A program made the translations under genes and the position numbers. This document shows, piece by piece, positions 1-6,973 of a stretch of DNA of 57,977 bases. Where the stretch lies: assembly GCF_900116645.1 (NCBI RefSeq), contig NZ_FPBO01000047.1, positions 1 to 57,977 on the forward strand. Reading direction: 5' to 3'. Every line of letters begins with the position of its first letter. Within the stretch, counting starts at the first letter, position 1. Under the pieces are notes generated by a model. The model saw only the letters and a program-made list of their open reading frames with translations. It was not told where the DNA came from and ran no database searches. This stretch comes from Pseudoduganella namucuonensis (GTDB lineage: Bacteria > Pseudomonadota > Gammaproteobacteria > Burkholderiales > Burkholderiaceae_D).

Positions 1-55
1 AGTCCTCAAAAACTGTTGATGGTAAAGGCTCCTTAACCACACGAGCGCCTACATC

Positions 56-457
56 ATGAACGCTAAGACTACTGCAACCGAGCTGCCCAAGGCAACGAAC
101 GACCAGAAACCGGCAGCATCTATCGGCGTTCCGACCACGCCGCAAGCTGTTACGCCTGCATCGCCAAGCGCAGCTGGACCGATTAAAAACGCCGCTACGC
201 CGATTTCATCGACGCCGACGGCGGAAATGACGGGGGCGGAAGGAAAATCCGTTACTGCCGATTCTCCTGCGGCCAAACCGGAGAAGAAGCCGAAGCCGCC
301 GACGAAGATGGAAATCGCGTCATCCATCTACCTGCGCATGTCCGCGCAGAAGGACGTCACCCGCAAGCAGATTGTGGAACAGTTCGTCGCGGAAGCTAAG
401 CTGAGCGCAGCCGGCGCAAGCACATACTATCAACTGATCAAAGCAAAGCTGGGGTAA
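56..457 (+). CDS. Small Ala/Pro-rich protein with C-terminal helical module
   Basis: A 133-residue protein of unknown function. Residues 1-80 are low-complexity and rich in Ala, Pro, Thr and Lys, so probably disordered. The last 50 residues look like a compact helical domain, with a KMEIASSIYLRM helix, a TRKQIVEQFV helix and a closing GASTYYQLIKAKL segment. My recollection is that similar short modules ending in GASTYYQ occur in small hypothetical proteins of related bacteria, sometimes thought regulatory, but no function is established here. There is no signal peptide or membrane segment. A perfect 10-bp hairpin follows the stop codon by 10 bases. The gene stands alone at the edge of the accessory region and its upstream neighbour is outside the window. 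Confidence 0.6.
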   Translation: MNAKTTATELPKATNDQKPAASIGVPTTPQAVTPASPSAAGPIKNAATPISSTPTAEMTGAEGKSVTADSPAAKPEKKPKPPTKMEIASSIYLRMSAQKDVTRKQIVEQFVAEAKLSAAGASTYYQLIKAKLG

Positions 458-466
458 GAAGTTGGG

Positions 467-489
467 GCCAGTCTGCAACGCAGACTGGC
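467..489. repeat. Perfect 10-bp hairpin after the first gene
   Basis: GCCAGTCTGC and its exact complement are separated by AAC, ten bases after the stop codon of the small protein. It has the position and stem of a terminator, but A-rich sequence rather than a T-run follows, so factor-independent termination is unproven. Confidence 0.45.
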
Positions 490-1026
490 AAACTTCATAT
501 ATAGTAGATCAAACTTAACCTCATGCAAACTGCCAGATAAGTTCTGATGTACCTGCTGCCAATAGCAACCTTTGATTCATCAGAATGGTATTCAGCCATA
601 GCCGCGAAAAAACTTATCAAGTATGAGAATCGTAATTTTTCGTCAGGTATTTCAATCTAGAATGCATGCACTAGGATTACGATGCAGAAGCTGCTTAACC
701 TCTTCGTCGAAAGTATTTCGACTTGTTGATGAGCTGGCAGATCACCTGCAAATTGCAGCGTTCATAATGACAATTCCTGTCGATACAGTCAAGCAAGCAT
801 AACATCGCAGTATCTTCGCATGCCACAGGGCACTAGAATAGCAGCCACTAATCGTACAAGTCCGCTATTGTATGTCGAGTATGGCTGTTCGCAACCGATG
901 TTCGAAATTCTATCGCATCGATGTCGCTACGGGCGGCGCTTTGGAGAATCAGAAGTTACTTACAAACTATGAGTTAGAGACATTTTTTTAATGATTATCA
1001 AAAAATACATGTACATCAAACAAGAA
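490..1026. other. Long gap with no recognisable gene
   Basis: About 540 bases of A/T-rich sequence in which I see no coding frame with a credible start, no tRNA and no clear promoter. It separates the rightward small protein from the 3' end of the leftward coiled-coil gene. It may hold decayed coding sequence or a small RNA, but nothing supports either. Confidence 0.5.
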
Positions 1027-1908
1027 TTACCTACGCTTATCGAGTTTTTCGGTTAGGGATTCTATCGCCTTACTCTTATCCTTGGTTTCCTTCTCAAGCG
1101 CCGAAATACGCTCCTCTTTATCAGCAACCGTTTGCCTCAATAAGGCTATTTGGTCTTTTTGATAGGATTGGGATGCTTTTTGTTTATCAGCGTTTGCGAT
1201 TGCATTCGCTGCCTTAATCTGCGCATCGACGAGTTGACGTTGGAGCTCCGTTTCCTCTTTTTCGACTTTCACCTCCAACTTACTCTTCAGGACAGTTACT
1301 TGTGCCGTCATTTCCGCCAAAGACTGCGCGGATCTTGTAAGTGCTTCCGACTTAGCCTGATTAGCGTTTTTTTCCTTCGTTAGATTATCGGCTTGTTCAG
1401 CAACAATTCCCTTCTGTACGTTTAATTCCTTTTCTCTTACCTCCGCTAACTCCTTGAAGGCAAGGTACGTATGCGTTGTAAAGCCCGCGATAGCAACCAG
1501 TACGATCGCGGATCCAGCAAAGAAATTCCCCCAGGTAAAGACACGCAGAAGCAATGGCCTTTTGTCGTCAGTGTCATTTTTAGGCACAGTAAACATGCCT
1601 GTTCGGGCAAAATTCATGATACCTATTGCTGCGGATCGCGATAGGTCTACAAAGGCCGAGCGCTGAAACTGTAGTTCATTGATTAGTGTTTGGCGATGCT
1701 TTGCCAATTCCATCGCGATATCGTCCTGCATGACACTAACGACGGTTGTGGCTAGCAAGAGCTGTTTATCGGAAAATGAACCATCGTCCTTGCTGCCGAG
1801 TCTCGATACCGCAGGATTCGCTAATATCCGCTCAATCGATGTGATTCCTGGAACTTCTGCCGCAGCGTCGAAACTACGTATTGCGATAGAGGTAAGCGAA
1901 GTATTCAT
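1027..1908 (-). CDS. Membrane-anchored coiled-coil protein, unknown function
   Basis: A 293-residue protein. Residues 1-115 are a soluble, mostly helical region. Residues about 121-148 form one hydrophobic membrane span (FFAGSAIVLVAIAGFTTH). From about residue 150 to the end is a charged Lys/Glu/Gln/Ala heptad pattern typical of a long coiled coil, ending in KLDKRR. No signal peptide precedes the span, so it is probably a single-pass inner-membrane protein with a long coiled-coil arm. The gene is translationally coupled to the 71-residue gene upstream through a TAATG overlap at 1906-1910. I recognise no family. The architecture recalls membrane scaffolds or envelope sensors, but that is only analogy. 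Base composition is A/T-richer than the core genes. Confidence 0.65.
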   Translation of the reverse strand: MNTSLTSIAIRSFDAAAEVPGITSIERILANPAVSRLGSKDDGSFSDKQLLLATTVVSVMQDDIAMELAKHRQTLINELQFQRSAFVDLSRSAAIGIMNFARTGMFTVPKNDTDDKRPLLLRVFTWGNFFAGSAIVLVAIAGFTTHTYLAFKELAEVREKELNVQKGIVAEQADNLTKEKNANQAKSEALTRSAQSLAEMTAQVTVLKSKLEVKVEKEETELQRQLVDAQIKAANAIANADKQKASQSYQKDQIALLRQTVADKEERISALEKETKDKSKAIESLTEKLDKRR

Positions 1909-2123
1909 TACAGATCCAGTTCTCGGTGCGAAACCGTGTTAACCGCTCGTACGTAGGCCTGTCGATAAAATAGCCCCGTTGCCTTCGGCTCCCCTAGTTC
2001 ACTAACATTAGTACTATCGACTTGGAAATTCGGACTTTTTCTCACGGACTCGGGCAATTCTGCAACCTCGCTCATAGCCACTATAGGAAGGACGCTGGCT
2101 ATTGCTGGACTCTGCAAGTCCAT
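1908..2123 (-). CDS. Small hypothetical protein coupled to the coiled-coil gene
   Basis: A 71-residue protein with no recognised domain, signal peptide or membrane span. Its stop codon overlaps the ATG of the next gene (TAATG), a common sign of translational coupling between subunits made in fixed ratio, and this overlap is the main evidence that the frame is real. A weak purine stretch (GAAGCGAG) lies just before the ATG. It is the first gene of a two-gene leftward unit. No function is proposed. Confidence 0.45.
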   Translation of the reverse strand: MDLQSPAIASVLPIVAMSEVAELPESVRKSPNFQVDSTNVSELGEPKATGLFYRQAYVRAVNTVSHRELDL

Positions 2124-2521
2124 GCTCGCTTCATTTTCTCGGTCCTGATTATGTTCCTGCGCCGGAATGCGTAAAAATTAGGCGTCTTCCAACATTGCTC
2201 AGGCCGTTGGCCACACGCTTTCACCTGTGAAGGGGTCACTGCAGAGTCTGGTTGCTGATTGGAAATTCTGTAGTAGAGACATAATCAGGTGCTCGGTTAT
2301 GAACTGCCACTTCCCCTCTTACGCTAGATCCTTCTTAGTCTACCCAAACGCTACACAAACAGAAAGTGAAGGAGCCATCGAAAGGCGAAATAGAAAAAAA
2401 TACAACACCTTCACATTCCATTAGTTTCTTGGTGTAATTAATGTTGGATCGCATTAAGGGAAACCTCGAAACCGCCCAATGATGGCATGATGTCGAGTTT
2501 GCCTATGCGCCCCTTCTTGCG
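2124..2521. other. Gap between the coiled-coil operon and the IS remnant
   Basis: About 400 bases with no convincing gene. It must contain the promoter of the leftward two-gene unit, but I cannot pick one. The last 60 bases before 2522 may be the left end of the decayed insertion sequence, since they lead straight into the transposase start. A short open frame at 2227-2424 has no features of a gene. Confidence 0.4.
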
Positions 2522-2930
2522 ATGATCAAAACCAGCCTATGAACGCGAGGCCAAGCTCAACGAGTGGGGTGATGCGCTTCAACTGCTGCCACAATACGTG
2601 CACTTCACGGCACTGGCCGCCCAAGTAGGCCTCGCTGCGCCACGCCCCACTCGTGAACGCGGCGGCCGTTCCCGACCGAACTGATGGTGCTGGTGATGCT
2701 GATCCAGCAGGTTTTCAACCTCAGCGACAAACAATGGAATTCCAAATGCCGAACCGGTTGAGCTCTCAGCGCTTCGTCGGACTGCGCGACAGGAGCCGGA
2801 TCCCTGACCGGTCCACCAGAAACGTCTGATTCCGGCAGGGGCCAGCGAAAGCATCTTCGATGCGGTCAACCGCCGGTTGGCCAAGCACAGCTACACCGCG
2901 CGCGGCGGGCAGATGATCGACTCCAGCTTT
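2522..2930 (+). pseudogene. Decayed IS5-type transposase, N-terminal part only
   Basis: Translating this stretch and switching frame several times gives the N-terminal third of an IS5/IS4-superfamily DDE transposase. MIKTSL is followed by YEREAKLNEWGDALQLLPQY, then FTALAAQV..APRPTRERGGR, then PTELMVLVMLIQQVFNLSD, then SQRFVGLRD.SRIPDR, then SESIFDAVNRRLAKHSYTARG and GQMIDSS. The first frame break is right after codon 6, there is an in-frame stop near 2790, and at least three frame changes are needed. The catalytic core and the right half of the element are absent; the sequence breaks off where a DUF1249 gene ends on the other strand. It is a dead relic marking past insertion and rearrangement in the accessory region. 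Confidence 0.8.
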
Positions 2931-3313
2931 GTGCAGCTCCTGCGTTCAGCAATCAGCTTCGTTAGCCACTGCTCAAGGAAATTGTTCAGCTCAGCCTTGG
3001 CGAGTGGGCTGAAGGCCATCAATTCGGGACAGAAGACTTTCCGCGAACCGAAGCAATCACTGTAGGTCAGCACCCCAACGGTCTCGGCCAGCAAGTACAC
3101 TTCCACGGTCATGTCAGGGTCAGGTATCGCCGCGCCGTGAAGCCGCTGGAGATAGTGGCTCATGCGAAGTACAAGGCGATGAGGGTGACGCTCAATCACA
3201 TCAACGTGCACATCGGTATGCCCAAGCGCGGCAAGCTTGGCTGGCCCGCTCATGCCTTGCAGATCGGGAAGAAGTTGAAGCAACTTGCGGTAGTTCTGCT
3301 GATAGAGATCCAT
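2891..3313 (-). CDS. DUF1249 family protein
   Basis: A 140-residue soluble protein matching the pattern I recall for DUF1249. It opens with the NYRKLLQLLPDL motif typical of the N-terminus, has a central strand-rich region (VHVDVIERHPHRLVLRMSHY) and MTVEVYLLAETVGVLTY, and closes with ELNNFLEQWLTKLI. The biochemical role of the family is unknown. The family-like part ends about residue 128; the last dozen residues (ending ICPPRAV) run antisense through the transposase relic, so the original C-terminus was probably replaced when the IS inserted. The ATG at 3311-3313 lies 36 bases from the start of the divergent nuclease candidate. Its higher G+C suggests a core-derived gene stranded among acquired DNA. 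Confidence 0.55.
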   Translation of the reverse strand: MDLYQQNYRKLLQLLPDLQGMSGPAKLAALGHTDVHVDVIERHPHRLVLRMSHYLQRLHGAAIPDPDMTVEVYLLAETVGVLTYSDCFGSRKVFCPELMAFSPLAKAELNNFLEQWLTKLIAERRSCTKLESIICPPRAV

Positions 3314-3349
3314 GTCGATTCCACGTTGTTAACGGTACGGGAACCATCT

Positions 3350-4591
3350 ATGGAAAAACTGAAACGGACAACGCTAGTCTGTGCGCTTCCTGATATGATA
3401 ATCTCCAGCAAGAGTAAAAATAGCACCCGCTCAATTCAGTCTAGCTTCGTTCAATATATTTCAGAAGCTTTAACACCACAATTAAAAATGGTTAACAGAA
3501 AAATTAGATTCGTCAATCCTAGAGTAGTCTTTGCTGATATGACGTGGCGGCATGATGAATGCGATAAACTCGCTGAAGGGACACTTATTTTACGAACCCA
3601 TTTGATGCCATCCACAGAGCAGCATCAGATTCAGAACGTTGAAATAAGCTTCATTACTCAAGAAAGAAGAATTTTCAAAATATTTTTTAAGGCTGATATT
3701 CACTTTCTTAAGCCATTAAGCGAAATATTGCCGATTGGCTTTTCGAATCGAGCGCCATCCGATAGATATATAGATGTGCCATCGGATTATGCATTTGTTT
3801 GTGACATAACAAGATATGGTAGAGTTCGTCTTCCTATGCGGATGGGAAGAGCTCGCGCATTAAACCTATTGAAAATAATTAACGAAATTGGAACAATTGA
3901 TCAGCCTGGATTCATCCCAACCTGGTTTATTCATGGGCATCATGATTTCATCTTCGACGAAGACTGGCATGATGCCATGAACCATTACACAGGTCGTGAC
4001 TATAGCTGGTCCAATTTCGTCGCGCAACCGATCTTTCAACTATCAAGAGAAGCTGAGAGAATATTGCTGGAAGCCGATAAGATTGACCTAGGAAATAAAG
4101 ATGCAACAGCTTATGAAAACTGGTGTGCTTCAGCGATAAAAACCATCTTTGGTAGTGGATTCTCAGAAATCCGCACTGAAGCAAGAAAGCCTGGATTTAA
4201 TAAACGCGATGTGATCGGAGTTAATCAGGAAGGATCTGATTTTTGCAGACGGATACTTAGGGATTACAAAAGTCGATTAGTGGTATTTGAAATAAAAAAT
4301 AAAGATGAAATGGAAAAAGATGACCATACACAAGTTGTCTATTATTCCGGCGGCCATTTTGGGGAAATTGTTTTTATAATTTACCGACCTGACACCGATG
4401 GGAAAATAAAAAAATACCAAGATCTTATTAACTATAGCTATTACGTCAAAAAGACACTGGTAGTCATATTGCCACACTCACTTTTATTGAATCTCCTTCA
4501 CAGCTTAGCTCACACGGATACACCAACAGAAATTGATGAAAAGCTAAACACTTATCTAACAGATTATATTCTTGAAAATATACGTGCATGA
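3350..4591 (+). CDS. Candidate PD-(D/E)XK nuclease-like protein
   Basis: Read from the ATG at 3350 this is a 413-residue protein; the frame is open further upstream, but that part is antisense to the DUF1249 gene and looks unlike the rest. Residues 1-240 are strand-rich with no recognised domain. Residues about 250-350 fit the PD-(D/E)XK core: a helix (YENWCASAIKTIFGSGF), D287 in NKRDVIGV, then strand RLVVFEIKNKDE giving E314-x-K316, then a helix and a hydrophobic strand (GEIVFIIYRPD). That spacing is usual for restriction-like nucleases and also occurs in phage-defence proteins such as Shedu (DUF4263). No helicase or methyltransferase neighbour is present. The gene is A/T-rich, indicating transfer. 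The fold call is inference from motif spacing. Confidence 0.6.
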   Translation: MEKLKRTTLVCALPDMIISSKSKNSTRSIQSSFVQYISEALTPQLKMVNRKIRFVNPRVVFADMTWRHDECDKLAEGTLILRTHLMPSTEQHQIQNVEISFITQERRIFKIFFKADIHFLKPLSEILPIGFSNRAPSDRYIDVPSDYAFVCDITRYGRVRLPMRMGRARALNLLKIINEIGTIDQPGFIPTWFIHGHHDFIFDEDWHDAMNHYTGRDYSWSNFVAQPIFQLSREAERILLEADKIDLGNKDATAYENWCASAIKTIFGSGFSEIRTEARKPGFNKRDVIGVNQEGSDFCRRILRDYKSRLVVFEIKNKDEMEKDDHTQVVYYSGGHFGEIVFIIYRPDTDGKIKKYQDLINYSYYVKKTLVVILPHSLLLNLLHSLAHTDTPTEIDEKLNTYLTDYILENIRA

Positions 4592-5170
4592 ATTAAAGAA
4601 CGTATGCTATACGCCATCATCTTTGACAATGGACGCCTTCATCAGCAGCATAATGACTATGCATCATCAGCAGCTTTTTCGACTAGATGTGGGGTCGAAA
4701 ATGTGATGGTCGATAACCGCTTGATTAAAGTGGAGTTTTAGTGTGATCGCATACAGTTCGATCTTGGTTGCGATGGCAGCGAATTATCGTCGAATGCAAG
4801 TCGCACCGTTGGACAACTGCCTCCAACATCCCAAGTGCGAAGATGACGGTTTGGAAACGAGGCGATGTTCTACTTTCTGCTTGCGCCAGTTGGATACCAT
4901 AAAATCATGTTTGTACTTCGTCATACCTGCGAGCGACGAGGTGTTACATTGGCCTCGTACTATATGAGGAACTATAGTCACCTCATTCCTGATGATGTTG
5001 AGTTATGGGAGTATGATGAGGCAACAAAAATTGCCGTTCGAAGCGGAACATAACTTGATTGCGCACACCTTAAATCATCTGCAACTAAACTTCCCATGAG
5101 AGCAAGAAATAGAAACTGATGTCAAGGGTACGGCCATCATGTGATTTCATAATAAAAGAGAGCTGCAAAG
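4592..5170. other. A/T-rich gap between nuclease and metallopeptidase candidates
   Basis: This 579-base stretch holds the first copy of a ~90-bp direct repeat (4665-4753), preceded by a second CATCAGCAGC at 4639-4648. A 62-codon open frame at 4865-5053 has no recognisable features and no good ribosome site, so I do not call it a gene. The promoter of the metallopeptidase candidate should lie at the right end; a purine-rich AAAAGAGAG sits about 12 bases before its ATG. Confidence 0.45.
4665..4753. repeat. Direct repeat copy 1 (left of metallopeptidase candidate)
   Basis: An 89-base sequence that recurs at 6560-6649 in the same orientation. Shared blocks are CATCAGCAGCTTT, GGTCGAAA, TGTGATGG, TTGATTAAAGTGGAGTTTT and GATCGCATA, with a diverged stretch in the middle. 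The two copies bracket one gene, as in a cassette insertion, a duplicated regulatory region, or element ends. The family is not recognised. Confidence 0.8.
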
Positions 5171-6535
5171 ATGAATTTTTTTGAGAGATATAAATCCTCC
5201 AGCAAACGATGGAATTGTTTTTCTAAAATTGATGTTTTAGGTTCGTTCGATTTTTACACATCAATAATTTCCCTTGACTCAGTGAGGCCGGCGGACTTTG
5301 ATGACTTAGCTAATAAGACGATAAAAAGCAGAGAGGAAAATGGACCGGTACAGCTTAGTTTTTCGGCGTATGAAGCAGCCTCAAAAATAATGCCGCTCGC
5401 CATCCACGAGTATACCCACTTCATTGACTCAACCTCAACCGCCTGGGGACTAAAACACCTAAGCATGATGAATAACGCATATTTGGCTGATGACCGCCGA
5501 TTTGGAGGAAGTGAAACCGGATTTCATCACGCAAAAAAATTCTTTGACGAAGTCCGAACATTACGTCTACCAGACTACTATACTGTCGTCGAGAAGAATG
5601 TTGACCCTCAGTTGCCTTGGAGAAACGTACTAACTGTTGGATTTCAATTTGGCAGCGATGGATTGATATCAGACAGGCCAATTATTTTCGCACGTTTCGA
5701 CAAAGCAGATGGAACTCCCATTGCACGCTCACCGTTATCATCTATAGCCATCCTTGAAGCATCAGCAATGTTTCAAGAGATAAGCTCGACATTTGCACTA
5801 ATTGATCAATTAAAAGAAGATGAGAAAATTGTAGAGCGCAATAAGTATACGCGGGAAGTCAAGAGCATTATCTACAACCCGAAACTTACAGAATATACTG
5901 CCTGCGCTCATGTCGTGGCAAACACTTTAAATTGCGACGATATTTTTGTCGCCTACAGAATTAGTGCAACACTTGGTCGAATTATTTTAAACATCCCAGA
6001 AAGACTCTACAGAAAAATCAAGGTTACGCCTGAAGTAGGTGAAAAGATGGGCTGGTCTAGCGGCACTGATAAAGTAATAAAAATTATAAACACTGGTCTG
6101 CAACAATGTAATCCAGGAGTATTATTTTACTTGCTAACTCAACTCTTACCAACGAACTCAGCGTCAGGATCGGCGAACTTAAAGTCCGGCATAGAGTCCG
6201 CTTTAAGCCTCTTGGGAACCAATCTTGAGGAGATTCAACAAGAGGCCATTGGTGAAATAGATTTTTTAGCAGACGAATTATCCAGATCAAAAATAAATAG
6301 CATTAGAAAACTTGGTTTGGCTGGCAAAGAAAATTTCAGCCTTATAGATTTAGTGTCCCCAGGGCTAAAATTTAACCTCTTACAACTGCCGCCTGTCTTA
6401 CTCAGTGACGGAACTAGTCGTTCTATTTTCACTACGCCCCAAAATAAATTAGGCACTATAGATTTGGAGATGCTTTATGATGAACTTGTAAATGGACAGA
6501 TATGGGTGGAACGATTTTCTGAAGCTTGCGGATAA
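5171..6535 (+). CDS. Candidate HExxH zinc metallopeptidase
   Basis: A 454-residue cytoplasmic-looking protein with no signal peptide or membrane span. Residues 79-83 read HEYTH within PLAIHEYTHFIDS, the zinc-binding and catalytic HExxH of zincin peptidases, on a predicted helix after a strand-rich N-terminal 60 residues. About 115 residues further on, ILEASAMFQE (E196 or E203) could supply the third zinc ligand of a gluzincin-like site. The C-terminal 200 residues are helical with no known domain. Known HExxH proteins in accessory islands include toxin- and defence-linked proteases and IrrE/ImmA-type repressor cleavers, but this protein is longer than ImmA and has no helix-turn-helix partner. 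It is A/T-rich and flanked by direct repeats at 4665-4753 and 6560-6649. Substrate unknown. Confidence 0.65.
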   Translation: MNFFERYKSSSKRWNCFSKIDVLGSFDFYTSIISLDSVRPADFDDLANKTIKSREENGPVQLSFSAYEAASKIMPLAIHEYTHFIDSTSTAWGLKHLSMMNNAYLADDRRFGGSETGFHHAKKFFDEVRTLRLPDYYTVVEKNVDPQLPWRNVLTVGFQFGSDGLISDRPIIFARFDKADGTPIARSPLSSIAILEASAMFQEISSTFALIDQLKEDEKIVERNKYTREVKSIIYNPKLTEYTACAHVVANTLNCDDIFVAYRISATLGRIILNIPERLYRKIKVTPEVGEKMGWSSGTDKVIKIINTGLQQCNPGVLFYLLTQLLPTNSASGSANLKSGIESALSLLGTNLEEIQQEAIGEIDFLADELSRSKINSIRKLGLAGKENFSLIDLVSPGLKFNLLQLPPVLLSDGTSRSIFTTPQNKLGTIDLEMLYDELVNGQIWVERFSEACG

Positions 6536-6559
6536 ATTTACGGCGCCGATAAATAATCA

Positions 6560-6649
6560 CATCAGCAGCTTTCTCCTACGCAAGGTGGGGTCGAAACTGT
6601 GATGGCATCTAACTTGTTGATTAAAGTGGAGTTTTGGTGAGATCGCATA
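6560..6649. repeat. Direct repeat copy 2 (right of metallopeptidase candidate)
   Basis: A 90-base partner of the repeat at 4665-4753, starting 24 bases after the metallopeptidase stop codon. The best-kept part is TTGATTAAAGTGGAGTTTT. It abuts an 11-bp hairpin and then the truncated tRNA-Gly, so it lies at the junction of accessory and core DNA. Confidence 0.8.
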
Positions 6650-6676
6650 TTCATGCGCTTGAAACGCGCATGAATA
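6648..6676. repeat. 11-bp perfect hairpin at the accessory/core junction
   Basis: TATTCATGCGC and its exact complement GCGCATGAATA flank a 7-base loop. It lies between repeat copy 2 and the truncated tRNA. On the leftward strand it would be transcribed just after the tRNA fragment. No T-run follows on either strand, so a terminator role is uncertain; a recombination or processing site is possible. Confidence 0.6.
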
Positions 6677-6699
6677 GTGGCGTTTATTGATGTGGCGGG

Positions 6700-6738
6700 G
6701 CTTGGGAAGCTTCTGCTCTACCATTGAGCTACACCCGC
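6700..6738 (-). pseudogene. Truncated tRNA-Gly (5' half only)
   Basis: The leftward strand reads GCGGGTGTAGCTCAATGG, then TAGAGCAGAAGC and TTCCCAAGC: the acceptor 5' strand, D arm and anticodon arm of a bacterial tRNA-Gly, with loop TTCCCAA implying anticodon CCC. Homology stops inside the 3' side of the anticodon stem. The variable loop, T arm and acceptor 3' strand are missing, replaced by unrelated sequence leading into a hairpin and a direct repeat. No GGTTCGA-type T loop is visible elsewhere in the accessory region. A good promoter is retained just upstream. The gene was probably broken by integration or deletion at this end of the accessory region. Confidence 0.85.
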
Positions 6739-6747
6739 ATGCCGTGC

Positions 6748-6777
6748 ATTCTACGCGGCTTTGTACGCTGTTGACAA
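6748..6777 (-). promoter_or_regulatory. Sigma-70-type promoter of the truncated tRNA-Gly
   Basis: On the leftward strand TTGTCA (6772-6777) and TAGAAT (6748-6753) are 18 bases apart, each one mismatch from consensus. The -10 box is 9 bases before the tRNA 5' end at 6738, the normal spacing for a tRNA promoter. If still active it now drives a transcript of a tRNA fragment running antisense toward the metallopeptidase candidate. Confidence 0.6.
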
Positions 6778-6973
6778 CATTGCAGTATGGTTGCAGTGAC
6801 GGAAAATGGAACCGGGCGACATGCCGACAAAAAGCCGCATGCCCTCGCGATTGCGCTTGAGTCCGCCCCGCGGCAGAGTTACTATGGTGCAGTGCAATAT
6901 AAATTTCGGCCTGCACATTTCCGTTTCCAGCCAGCAGGCCACTCCCTTTCCACCACTACAAAGCGAGCGCGGC

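Noticed and set aside
655..675. CTAG...CTAG near-palindrome in the first gap
   Set aside because: The inner part pairs poorly and no second copy is visible; likely chance.
2227..2424. 65-codon open frame in the gap right of the coiled-coil operon
   Set aside because: No ribosome site and a low-complexity charged end; nothing supports it as a gene.
4865..5053. Short open frame in the gap before the metallopeptidase candidate
   Set aside because: No ribosome site, no recognisable motif, and it overlaps other equally plausible short frames.
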